Shown here piece after piece: positions 28,303 through 36,107 of a stretch of DNA of 64,000 nt. Position 1 is the stretch's first letter, and every line of letters starts with the position of its first letter. The notes beneath the pieces are model-generated. The model saw only the letters and a list, made by a program, of their open reading frames with translations. It had not been told where the DNA came from and searched no databases. The stretch comes from Stutzerimonas stutzeri (GTDB lineage Bacteria > Pseudomonadota > Gammaproteobacteria > Pseudomonadales > Pseudomonadaceae). The stretch is from NCBI RefSeq assembly GCF_013522825.1, contig NZ_JAAMQZ010000019.1, positions 1 through 64,000 of the forward strand, written 5' to 3'. The position numbers and the translations under genes were made by a program.

Positions 28303-29210
28303 AGCACGTAGACGAAGATGAACAGCCCCAGCCAGACCACATCCACGAAGTGCCAATACCAGGCAGCCGCCTCGAAGCCGAAATGATGTTCACGCGTGAA
28401 GTGGCCTCGCAGGATGCGTACCAGCATCACCGTCAGGATGATCGCGCCGATGGTGACGTGGGCGCCGTGAAAGCCGGTGAGCATGAAGAAAGTCGCCCCG
28501 TAGATGCCCGATCCCAGCGTCAGCCCCAGCTCGCTGTAGGCGTGGACATACTCTTCGATCTGTAGCGCCAGGAAGATCGCACCCAGCAGCACGGTCAGCC
28601 CCAGGCCGATCTTCAGCTGCTTGCGGTTGTCCTTCTTCAGCGCATGGTGCGCCCAGGTCAGGGTGAAGCTGGAGGTCACCAGCAGTATGGTATTGATCAG
28701 CGGCAGGCCCCAGGCGCTGATGACGCCGTCCGGTGCCGGGTAGAGTTTCGGGTCGGGGTTGTTCAGCAGCGGCCAGGTGTATTCGAAACCGGGCCAGAGC
28801 ATGTTGCTGACGCCCTTGTCACCTTCGCCGCCGAGCCAGGGGCCGACCCAGTAGCGGATGTAGAACAGCGCACCGAAGAAGGCGGCGAAGAACATCACCT
28901 CGGAGAAGATGAACCAGGTCATGCCCCAGCGGAACGAGCGGTCCATCTGCGGGCTGTAGAGGCCCGAGCGGCTTTCTCTGACCACCGCACCGAACCAGCC
29001 GAACATCATCCAGGCGATCAGCAGGGCGCCGATGAAGAACACCAGCGGACCGCTGGATTCGGCCCGTGCGGCCTTGAGATCGTTAAACCAGAGCCCCAGG
29101 CCGTAGACGGTGACCAGCAGTGCGACGGTGGCGACGATGGGCCATTTGCTCTGGGCCGGGACGTAGTACTGCTGATGGCTTTCGGTTGGCTGATGGCTCT
29201 CGGTGCTCAT
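28299..29210 (-). CDS. coxC: Cytochrome c oxidase subunit III
   Basis: 303-residue seven-helix subunit III of an aa3-type oxidase. Landmarks are SFRWGMTWFIFSEVMFFAAFFGALFY (helix 3 region, with its Glu), TSSFTLTWAHHAL, GFHGAHVTIGAIILT and, at the C-terminus, AAWYWHFVDVVWLGLFIFVYVL. It stabilises the core and helps proton uptake. It begins 4 bp inside the ctaG stop (ATGA-type overlap). Confidence 0.95.
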   Translation of the reverse strand: MSTESHQPTESHQQYYVPAQSKWPIVATVALLVTVYGLGLWFNDLKAARAESSGPLVFFIGALLIAWMMFGWFGAVVRESRSGLYSPQMDRSFRWGMTWFIFSEVMFFAAFFGALFYIRYWVGPWLGGEGDKGVSNMLWPGFEYTWPLLNNPDPKLYPAPDGVISAWGLPLINTILLVTSSFTLTWAHHALKKDNRKQLKIGLGLTVLLGAIFLALQIEEYVHAYSELGLTLGSGIYGATFFMLTGFHGAHVTIGAIILTVMLVRILRGHFTREHHFGFEAAAWYWHFVDVVWLGLFIFVYVL

Positions 29211-29776
29211 TGCGGGCTCTCCTTGGTCGCCCTGGACAGAGCGGCAACCGGCGGCTGGCTGGACGTGATGTCGAACAGCGTGTAGGCGAGGGTCAGGTTG
29301 TGCACATCGCCCGGCAGGTCGCGGTCGACGATGAAGCGCACCGGCATTTCGATACGCTCACCCGGCTGCAACACCTGCTGGGTAAAGCAGAAACACTCGG
29401 TCTTGTGGAAATACGCTGCCGCTCTGGACGGCGACACGCTGGGCACGGCCTGGGCGGTCATCGGCTTGTCCGTGGGGTTGTAGGCGACAAAGCGGATTTC
29501 CTCGCTGGCACCGGGGTTGACCCTGAGCTGCTCAGCCTGGGGACCGAACTGCCAGACCATGCCGGCGGCGTTGGTGGCCAGGAACTGCACGCGAATTTCT
29601 CGCGCCTCGTCCACCGTCTGCGCCCCCTGATAGGCACCGGCGGTCTTGCCATTGATGCCGAAGGCCTGGCACATCACGTCATAGATCGGCACCAGAGCGA
29701 AGCCGAAGGCGAACATCGCCACCACGACGAAGATCAGGCGGCGGACCAGTTGGGCAAGCGGCAGCTCAGCTTTCAT
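29207..29776 (-). CDS. ctaG: Cytochrome c oxidase assembly protein CtaG/Cox11
   Basis: 189 residues. An N-terminal membrane helix (RLIFVVVAMFAFGFALVPIYDVMC) is followed by a periplasmic immunoglobulin-like domain with the copper-binding ECFCF motif (TECFCFTQQVL). It inserts copper into the CuB site of subunit I. The frame is open to 29800; MKAELPLAQL at 29776 with GGAG 8 nt upstream is the better start. It is separated from coxA by 177 bp that contain a hairpin repeat. Confidence 0.93.
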   Translation of the reverse strand: MKAELPLAQLVRRLIFVVVAMFAFGFALVPIYDVMCQAFGINGKTAGAYQGAQTVDEAREIRVQFLATNAAGMVWQFGPQAEQLRVNPGASEEIRFVAYNPTDKPMTAQAVPSVSPSRAAAYFHKTECFCFTQQVLQPGERIEMPVRFIVDRDLPGDVHNLTLAYTLFDITSSQPPVAALSRATKESPQ

Positions 29777-29804
29777 GGCCGTATCTCCAGAAGACGACAA
29801 GAGC

Positions 29805-29945
29805 GCTGGAGGCTGGAAGCTGGACGAAAAAGCCCTTTAGCCACTCCAGAATTATCCGCAGAAACATGCTCGCGAAGCTTTGCGCCAAGCACCAGCGAAG
29901 CACGCCGCATCGGTTTCCCTTCGTTCAGCCTCCAGCCTCCAGCGG
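29805..29945. repeat. Inverted repeat of the GCTGGAGGCTGGA family (cox operon, copy 2)
   Basis: GCTGGAGGCTGGAAGCTGGACGAA (29805-29828) pairs with TTCGTTCAGCCTCCAGCCTCCAGC (29920-29943) at 22 of 24 positions. About 90 bp lie between the arms. It sits between coxA and ctaG and shares its arm sequence with the element at 26631-26716. Confidence 0.78.
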
Positions 29946-29953
29946 CTTCTAAC

Positions 29954-31582
29954 CTATTCATGCTTGGGACCCGTCCGGTGCTCATGCAGGGTGTGCATGT
30001 CCGGCGGGGTGGTAAAGGTGTGGTAGGGCGCCGGCGAAGGCACGCTCCATTCCAGTCCTTCCGCACCGTCCCAAGGCTTGGCTGCAGCAGCGGGGCCACC
30101 TCGGATGCACTTGATGACGATGAACAGGAACAGCAGCTGAGTGGCGCCGAACATGAAGGCACCCACCGAGGACACCATGTTGAAGTTGGCGAACATCATG
30201 TTGTAGTCCGGGATACGCCGTGGCATGCCGGCCAGACCGACGAAGTGCATGGGGAAGAACGCCAGGTTCATGCCCACGAACGACAGCCAGAAATGCAGCC
30301 TGGCCAGGGTTTCGTCATACATGTGCCCGGTCCATTTGGGCAGCCAGTAGTAGGCCGAAGCGAAGATGCCGAAGATCGCACCGGGCACCAGCACGTAGTG
30401 GAAGTGCGCCACCACGAAATAGGTATCGTGGTACTGGAAGTCCGCCGGGGCGATGGCCAGCATCAGCCCGGAGAAGCCGCCGATGGAGAACAGGATGACG
30501 AAGGCCACGGCGAACAGCATCGGCGCCTCGAAGGTCAAGGAGCCGCGCCACATGGTGCTCACCCAGTTGAACACCTTCACCCCCGTTGGCACGGCGATGA
30601 GCATGGTCGCGTACATGAAGAACAGCTCGCCGGTCAGCGGGATGCCCACGGTGAACATGTGGTGCGCCCAGACGATGAACGAGAGGAAGGCGATGGCGCC
30701 GGTGGCGTAGACCATCGAGGTGTAGCCGAACAGCGGCTTGCGGCTGAAGGCCGGGATGATCGAACTGACCGCGCCGAACGCCGGCAGGATCATGATGTAC
30801 ACCTCGGGGTGGCCGAAGAACCAGAAAACGTGCTGGAACAGCACCGGATCGCCGCCACCCGCCGCGCTGAAGAAGCTGGTGCCGAAGTGGATGTCCATCA
30901 GCATCATGGTCACCACGCCGGCCAGCACCGGCATCACCGCGATCAGCAGGAAGGCGGTGATCAGCCAGGTCCAGACGAACAGCGGCATCTTCATCAGCGT
31001 CATGCCTGGCGCGCGCAGGTTGAGCACGGTGGCGATGACGTTGATCGCGCCCATGATCGAACTGATGCCCATCAGGTGGATGGCGAAGATGAAGAAGGTC
31101 ACCGACTCCGGCGCGTAGGTCGTCGACAGGGGCGCGTAGAAGGTCCAGCCGAAATTCGGCCCGCCGCCCTCCATGAACAGCGTTGACACCAGCAGGCCGA
31201 AGGCCGCCGGCAACAGCCAGAAGCTGAAGTTGTTCATCCGCGGCAGGGCCATGTCCGGCGCGCCGATCATCAACGGGATCATCCAGTTGGCCAGGCCGAC
31301 GAAGGCCGGCATCACCGCGCCGAAGACCATCACCAGACCGTGCATGGTGGTCATCTGGTTGAAGAACTCCGGCTGCACGATCTGCAGGCCGGGTTGGAAC
31401 AGCTCGGCACGGATGACCATGGCGAAGGAGCCGCCGAGCAGGAAGGCGGCGAAGCTGAACCACAGGTACATCGAGCCGATGTCCTTGTGGTTGGTGGTCA
31501 GCAGCCAGCGCGAGAGGCCCTTGGCCGGGCCGTGATGATGGTCGTGCCCGGCATGACCATGGTCGTCGATCACTGCACTCAT
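29954..31582 (-). CDS. coxA: Cytochrome c oxidase subunit I (aa3 type)
   Basis: 542-residue heme-copper oxidase subunit with twelve helices. The high-spin heme/CuB pocket shows HPEVYIMILPAFG, the CuB pair in WAHHMFTVG and the heme histidines in VVAHFHYVLVPG. The low-spin heme ligand lies in TTMHGLVMVFG. An N-terminal His-rich segment (HGHAGHDHHHGPAK) precedes the first helix. It reduces O2 to water and pumps protons. It follows coxB by 12 bp. Confidence 0.97.
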   Translation of the reverse strand: MSAVIDDHGHAGHDHHHGPAKGLSRWLLTTNHKDIGSMYLWFSFAAFLLGGSFAMVIRAELFQPGLQIVQPEFFNQMTTMHGLVMVFGAVMPAFVGLANWMIPLMIGAPDMALPRMNNFSFWLLPAAFGLLVSTLFMEGGGPNFGWTFYAPLSTTYAPESVTFFIFAIHLMGISSIMGAINVIATVLNLRAPGMTLMKMPLFVWTWLITAFLLIAVMPVLAGVVTMMLMDIHFGTSFFSAAGGGDPVLFQHVFWFFGHPEVYIMILPAFGAVSSIIPAFSRKPLFGYTSMVYATGAIAFLSFIVWAHHMFTVGIPLTGELFFMYATMLIAVPTGVKVFNWVSTMWRGSLTFEAPMLFAVAFVILFSIGGFSGLMLAIAPADFQYHDTYFVVAHFHYVLVPGAIFGIFASAYYWLPKWTGHMYDETLARLHFWLSFVGMNLAFFPMHFVGLAGMPRRIPDYNMMFANFNMVSSVGAFMFGATQLLFLFIVIKCIRGGPAAAAKPWDGAEGLEWSVPSPAPYHTFTTPPDMHTLHEHRTGPKHE

Positions 31583-31594
31583 CAGCCTGTCCTC

Positions 31595-32728
31595 TTATTG
31601 GGTGGCTTCTTCGGCCTGTTTGAAATCGAGCACGTCTTTCGGCGTGACCATCTCGCCCGTGTCATTGCCCCAGGCGTTGCGCTCGTAGGTGATGACGGCA
31701 GCCAGATCGACTTCCGACAGCTGCTTGCCAAAGGCCGCCATGGAGGTGCCCGGCTTGCCGTTGACGACGATATCGATATGCGCCTCGATGTCCTGGGTGA
31801 CCATCTGCGAGCCCTTGAGCGCCGGGAAGGTCGGCGGCATGCCCTCGCCGCTGGCCTGGTGGCAGGCCACGCAGGTGGTCTGATAGACCTTCTCGCCGCG
31901 AGCAATAAGCTCCTCCAGCGTCCATTCCTTGCTGGTCAGCTCGGCCAGCTTGGCGGCCTCAGCCTTTTTCTCGACGAGCCAGGCGGCATAGTCTTCCGGC
32001 GCACGTACGTCCACCACCACCGGCATGAAGCCGTGATCCTTGCCGCACAGCTCGGTGCACTGACCGCGGTAGATGCCGGGTTCCTCGACGCGGGTCCAGG
32101 ATTCGTTGATGAAGCCGGGAATGGCATCCTTCTTCACCGCCAGCTGCGGCACCCACCAGGAGTGGATGACATCCGCCGCAGTAATCAAGAAGCGCACCTT
32201 GGCGCCGGTGGGAATCACCAGCGGCTCATCGACCTCCAGCAGATAGTGCTCACCCTTGGGCACCAGGTTGTTGATCTGGACGCGCGGCGTGGTGAGGTTG
32301 CTGAAGAACTCCACATCCTCACCCAGGTACTTGTAGTGCCACTTCCACTGGTAGCCCGTAATCTGGATATCCACGTCGGACTCGGACGAATCGTAGATAT
32401 GGATCAGCGTGCGCGTGGCCGGCACCGCCATGCCCACCAGGATCAGCAAGGGAATGACCGTCCAGAGCACCTCGACCCTGGTGTTTTCATGGAAGTTCGC
32501 CGAGTGCGGACGCTTGGAGCGGCGGTGCGCGATCATCGAATAGATCATCACGCCGAACACCAGCGCGCCGATCACCACGCAGATCCAGAAGATCGCCATG
32601 TGCAGGTCGAAGACGGAGCGGCTGACATCGGTTACACCGGCTCGCATGTTCACGTCCCAGGCGGCGTGCGCCTGACCGAACAATAGCCACAGCCCGAGAC
32701 TCATCCAGAACGTTGGATGTCGAGACAT
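31595..32728 (-). CDS. coxB: Cytochrome c oxidase subunit II with fused cytochrome c domain
   Basis: 377 residues. A signal peptide (to about residue 22) and two membrane helices precede the cupredoxin domain with the CuA ligands: His in ADVIHSWW and CTELCGKDHGFM. A C-terminal c-type cytochrome domain carries CVACH (about 287-291), with the axial Met likely in GTSMAAFG. This makes it a caa3-like subunit II that takes electrons from soluble or membrane cytochrome c. It is the first gene of the operon; 236 bp upstream are non-coding apart from the promoter. Confidence 0.96.
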   Translation of the reverse strand: MSRHPTFWMSLGLWLLFGQAHAAWDVNMRAGVTDVSRSVFDLHMAIFWICVVIGALVFGVMIYSMIAHRRSKRPHSANFHENTRVEVLWTVIPLLILVGMAVPATRTLIHIYDSSESDVDIQITGYQWKWHYKYLGEDVEFFSNLTTPRVQINNLVPKGEHYLLEVDEPLVIPTGAKVRFLITAADVIHSWWVPQLAVKKDAIPGFINESWTRVEEPGIYRGQCTELCGKDHGFMPVVVDVRAPEDYAAWLVEKKAEAAKLAELTSKEWTLEELIARGEKVYQTTCVACHQASGEGMPPTFPALKGSQMVTQDIEAHIDIVVNGKPGTSMAAFGKQLSEVDLAAVITYERNAWGNDTGEMVTPKDVLDFKQAEEATQ

Positions 32729-32964
32729 TGCGGGTCCCCTTTATGGTTCTTGTTATCCCGCCGACTGCTTCGCCCCGCCGAAAAGCGGCTGTTCCGGGCC
32801 TGAGGCCTTGGCCCGGTGATCCCAGCTACGTTCCCGATCAGACCGATCTGCTCTGGCTGCGCCACCGAGACTACAGTGGCCAATCCTTCGCCTGCATAAC
32901 ACAGTCGGATTGCACTCAGTACCCCTACGCTTCGGAGTATAGACAGCGATTGCCGACTGGCAAT

Positions 32965-33231
32965 TCATGAACCCTCCGTCGCTGCTTCGGACCGCTCGGT
33001 ACCACCATCGTTCTTCTTCACGCCCCGAATGTTCATCAGCGCCAGGCATACCTGCAGGACGATCAGCGCCCAGGCGCCGGCATGCCAGCCCCAGATGACC
33101 CAGAGCAGGTTGCTTGCCAGAAAGCACCAGAAACCAGTCGTCCGCCGTCCCGGTCGCAACGAGCCGATCAGCCACGCCGCGACTACCGTGACCACCATCG
33201 CCGGCCATTGCAGCAGGTCGAACCAATCCAT
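32965..33231 (-). CDS. Small membrane protein, hypothetical
   Basis: 88 residues with three hydrophobic segments: WPAMVVTVVAAWLIGSL (about 9-25), GFWCFLASNLLWVIWGW (about 33-49) and WALIVLQVCLALMNIRGV (about 54-71), then a charged tail. A strong GGAGG lies 6 nt before the ATG, which supports expression. The layout resembles half of a PnuC- or SWEET-like three-helix unit, but this is only an impression. It lies 236 bp upstream of coxB on the same strand, with its own likely promoter. Confidence 0.7.
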   Translation of the reverse strand: MDWFDLLQWPAMVVTVVAAWLIGSLRPGRRTTGFWCFLASNLLWVIWGWHAGAWALIVLQVCLALMNIRGVKKNDGGTERSEAATEGS

Positions 33232-33371
33232 ATCGCCTCCAGTAAGCCAAGAAACACGTCAGGCAATCCGTTGCGTGCATGGGTTGGTGCCATTCGCGCT
33301 CGCCAGAGTTCCGGTGCGAAATCCGTGAGGGCAGAAAAGCCGCAGATCCCGCCCGTCGAGTGCGGGTTATC

Positions 33372-33447
33372 CAATGGCTGAATGAATGCAGCCCTACGGT
33401 CGGCAAGCGCCCATACCGGGCTGTCGTAGGGCCGAACGTGTTCGGCC
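33372..33447. repeat. REP-like palindromes, GTAGGGCCGAA family
   Basis: AATGGCTGAATGAATGCAGCCCTAC (about 33373-33397) and GTAGGGCCGAACGTGTTCGGCC (33426-33447), facing each other. The rest of the 33232-33461 gap holds no credible gene. Confidence 0.65.
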
Positions 33448-33461
33448 TCTGTTTCAAGGCC

Positions 33462-34526
33462 TTAGAGCAAACGCATCTGCTGCCCCGGCGGGGCGAAGCG
33501 GCTGCAGTCCAGCCCGAAGTTCTGGTCACGGCGGTTGTAACCCAGACGCTTGCAGGCCAGCCGAAAACGCTGGGCAAGCAACTCGGCGAACTGACCTTCG
33601 CCGCGCATGCGGCTGCCGAAGCGGCTGTCGTAATCCTTGCCGCCGCGTGACTGGCGCACCAGGCTCATCACATGCCCGGCGCGCTGGGGAAAGTGTTCGG
33701 CCAGCCAGCCCTCGAACAGCTCCACCAGCTCATGGGGCAGGCGCAGCAGCACGTAACCCGCCGACGCCGCACCGGCTTCGCGTGCGGCTTCGAGCAGACG
33801 CTCCAGCTCCATGTCGTTGATCATCGGGATCATCGGCGCGCACATCACACTGACCGGCACGCCCGCCCCGTGAAGGGTGCGCAATACGCGCAGACGCGCC
33901 GCGGGCGAGGCGGCGCGGGGTTCCATGATGCGCTTGAGCTCGTCATCCAGCGTGGTCAGACTGACCGAGACGCTGACCAGCCGCTGCTCGGCCAAGGGCA
34001 CCAGCAGATCCAGATCGCGCAGCACCAGCGAGCCCTTGGTAATGATGTGCACCGGATGCCGGTAGCGCAGCAGGATTTCCAGCGTCTGGCGAGTCAACCG
34101 CTGCTCGCGCTCCAGCGGCTGATAGGCATCGGTGTTCACGCCCAGCGCGATGGGTTGCGGCACGTAGCCGGGCTTGCTCAGTTCCTGCTCCAGGCATTCG
34201 GCCAGATTGGTCTTGGCGATCAGCCGGGTCTCGAAATCGATGCCCGGCGACAGGTCCCAATAAGCATGGCTGGGCCTCGCAAAACAGTAGATGCAACCAT
34301 GTTCGCAACCCCGATACGGATTGACCGAACGATCGAAGCCGACATCCGGCGACTGGTTGCGGGTGATGACGGTCTTGGCCGTCTCACGGCGCACTTCGGT
34401 GGCGCGGGTGGGCGGCACCTCTTGCTCCCAGCCATCGTCATAGGCCTCGCTCAAGGTCGGTGCGAAGCGGTTGTGCGGGTTGCTGGCAGTACCGCGACCG
34501 CGGGGGGTGGAGAGGTTTTGGCTCAT
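33462..34526 (-). CDS. Radical SAM protein (PA0069 / SplB-like family)
   Basis: 354-residue radical SAM enzyme with the cluster motif CEHGCIYC (CxxxCxxC, about 75-82), followed by ARPSHAYWDLSPG. It contains VSVSLTTLDDELKRIMEPR, a typical strand-helix of the partial TIM barrel of Rv2578c/SplB-like proteins. The N-terminus (STPRGRGTASNPHNRF) is characteristic of the PA0069 family. The substrate is unknown; SplB relatives repair DNA photoproducts. A LexA-type box overlaps the promoter, suggesting damage induction. GC content and codon use look like the neighbours. Confidence 0.9.
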   Translation of the reverse strand: MSQNLSTPRGRGTASNPHNRFAPTLSEAYDDGWEQEVPPTRATEVRRETAKTVITRNQSPDVGFDRSVNPYRGCEHGCIYCFARPSHAYWDLSPGIDFETRLIAKTNLAECLEQELSKPGYVPQPIALGVNTDAYQPLEREQRLTRQTLEILLRYRHPVHIITKGSLVLRDLDLLVPLAEQRLVSVSVSLTTLDDELKRIMEPRAASPAARLRVLRTLHGAGVPVSVMCAPMIPMINDMELERLLEAAREAGAASAGYVLLRLPHELVELFEGWLAEHFPQRAGHVMSLVRQSRGGKDYDSRFGSRMRGEGQFAELLAQRFRLACKRLGYNRRDQNFGLDCSRFAPPGQQMRLL

Positions 34527-34538
34527 GGCTGCATCCGT

Positions 34539-34558
34539 TACTGTTCATGCATACAGTA
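34539..34558. promoter_or_regulatory. LexA (SOS) box upstream of the radical SAM gene
   Basis: TACTGTTCATGCATACAGTA: a full match to the LexA consensus TACTGT-N8-ACAGTA (core CTGT-N8-ACAG at 34541-34556). On the minus strand a TATACT -10-like hexamer overlaps the box, and the gene starts 12 bp downstream. Confidence 0.82.
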
Positions 34559-34730
34559 TATGTTGCCACCAAGCCTCTGCCGCGCCTTCCGACGAACGCA
34601 AGGAGAAAAGAACGTGCCAGCGCTCCACAGCCGCTGGTCGGAAAAGCGGAACGATTCGGTTACGCAATGAACGAAGCCTCTGCAGAAAAATAACAACCAG
34701 GCCTGCTCATGGCCTTTAGGGAGAGCGACC

Positions 34731-35801
34731 ATGCAGCGCGGTGCATCCTTGCCGTCGAGGCAAAACAACTTCGATTTCCTGCGCTTTTTTGCAGCTTCGC
34801 TGGTGCTGGTCGTTCACAGCTATCCACTGACCGGACGACGCCCGGACGAACCTATCGAGCTGCTGACCGGTTACGAGAACGGCGGAGAGTTCGCCGTCGC
34901 GATCTTCTTCGTCATCAGCGGCTACCTGATCACTTCGTCCTGGCTGAACAGCAGCAGCACGACGAGCTTTCTGATCAAGCGGGCGTTGCGCATCCTGCCG
35001 GCGCTGGTGCTGACCGTGCTGCTGTCGGCCTTCATCATCGGCCCCCTGGTCACGCAGGAGAGCCTGGGCAACTACTTCGCCTCCTCGACTACCTGGACCT
35101 ACCTGCTGAACATCCTGCTGGCCACCCAGTACGAGCTGCCGGGCGTATTCACCCAGAACATCTACCCCGACGTGGTCAATGGCTCGCTGTGGACCCTGCC
35201 GCTGGAAGTCATGATGTACCTGGGCGTGCTGGTGATGGGGCTGACCGGCATTCTCAGCCAACGCCTGATCATGCTGCCAATCGCTTTCTTCGCGGTGTGC
35301 CACTTCTGGCTGATCGGCAGGCTCGGGATCGACTCCTTCCTGCTCAAGAACATCTTCAAGCTCGGCCTGCTCTACTACAGCGGCGCGGCGCTGTACCTGT
35401 ATCGCGACAGCATTCCGTGGCGCGCCTGGATCGCCGCGCTGCTGGTCGGCGCGCTGGTGCTGACCTTCCACACCGCCAGCGGTCCCTTCGTCTACGCCCT
35501 GGCGCTGCCCTATCTGGTCATTTACATCGCCTACGCGCCGATCCCCTGGCTGGCAGGGTTCGGCAAATACGGCGATTTTTCCTACGGCATGTATATCTAC
35601 GCCTTTCCCCTGCAGCAGCTGACGGTCTACTCGCTGGGGCACGAAATCGGCGTGTTCTGGCTGACACTGATCAGCTTCGTACCGACCCTGCTGCTGGCGG
35701 CGCTTTCATGGCATTACATCGAAGAACCGGCGATGCGGCTCAAGCGCCTGTTCGCCCGCGCGCCGCAGGTAACCGCCACGGCGCCGGAAGTGGTGAAATG
35801 A
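34731..35801 (+). CDS. Acyltransferase 3 family membrane protein (OafA/YrhL-like)
   Basis: 356-residue integral-membrane O-acyltransferase with about ten helices. Family motifs are NNFDFLRFFAASLVLVVHSYPL (catalytic His, about residue 29), FFVISGYLI (about 58-66) and KRALRILPALVL (Arg pair). Such enzymes acetylate or acylate surface polysaccharides, peptidoglycan or lipids; the acceptor is unknown. GGGAG lies 8 nt before the ATG. It is a single gene, convergent with yheV. Confidence 0.88.
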   Translation: MQRGASLPSRQNNFDFLRFFAASLVLVVHSYPLTGRRPDEPIELLTGYENGGEFAVAIFFVISGYLITSSWLNSSSTTSFLIKRALRILPALVLTVLLSAFIIGPLVTQESLGNYFASSTTWTYLLNILLATQYELPGVFTQNIYPDVVNGSLWTLPLEVMMYLGVLVMGLTGILSQRLIMLPIAFFAVCHFWLIGRLGIDSFLLKNIFKLGLLYYSGAALYLYRDSIPWRAWIAALLVGALVLTFHTASGPFVYALALPYLVIYIAYAPIPWLAGFGKYGDFSYGMYIYAFPLQQLTVYSLGHEIGVFWLTLISFVPTLLLAALSWHYIEEPAMRLKRLFARAPQVTATAPEVVK

Positions 35802-35831
35802 GCCGCTCACGCCGCCCCGCGCAGGCTTACC

Positions 35832-36107
35832 CTACTCCGGTTTTTTCAGCTTCGGATTGGGAAAGAACTGCACGGTCTGCACCTGCGCCTCAGGCGCTTT
35901 CGGCTTGGTCTGATTGACTCGCGTGCCCAGCTCCGAGGGCACTGACTGGCCTTGGGCGTTGAGCGTATCGGCATAGCCGCAGACCACGCATTCACGGTGC
36001 GGCACGTCGTCCACATCCCACATCTTGATGCTGTCGGTGGCACTGCACGCCGGGCACACGGCGCCGGCGATGAAGCGCTTGGTGGTGACCTTCGACTCCT
36101 CGCTCAT
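35832..36107 (-). CDS. yheV: YheV-family putative zinc-ribbon protein
   Basis: 91-residue cytoplasmic protein with a zinc ribbon formed by CPAC (about 17-20) and CVVC (about 40-43), spaced as in YheV. The C-terminus ends with VQTVQFFPNPKLKKP. Its function is unknown. The ATG overlaps the prlC stop by 4 bp, so it is translated from the prlC transcript. Confidence 0.85.
   Translation of the reverse strand: MSEESKVTTKRFIAGAVCPACSATDSIKMWDVDDVPHRECVVCGYADTLNAQGQSVPSELGTRVNQTKPKAPEAQVQTVQFFPNPKLKKPE

Noticed and set aside
29120..31186. Open frame of 688 codons on the plus strand
   Set aside because: Antisense to coxA and ctaG; its His/Arg-rich composition reflects reversed membrane codons.
34460..34693. 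Short open frame over the radical SAM gene promoter
   Set aside because: Overlaps the LexA box and promoter and has no ribosome site.
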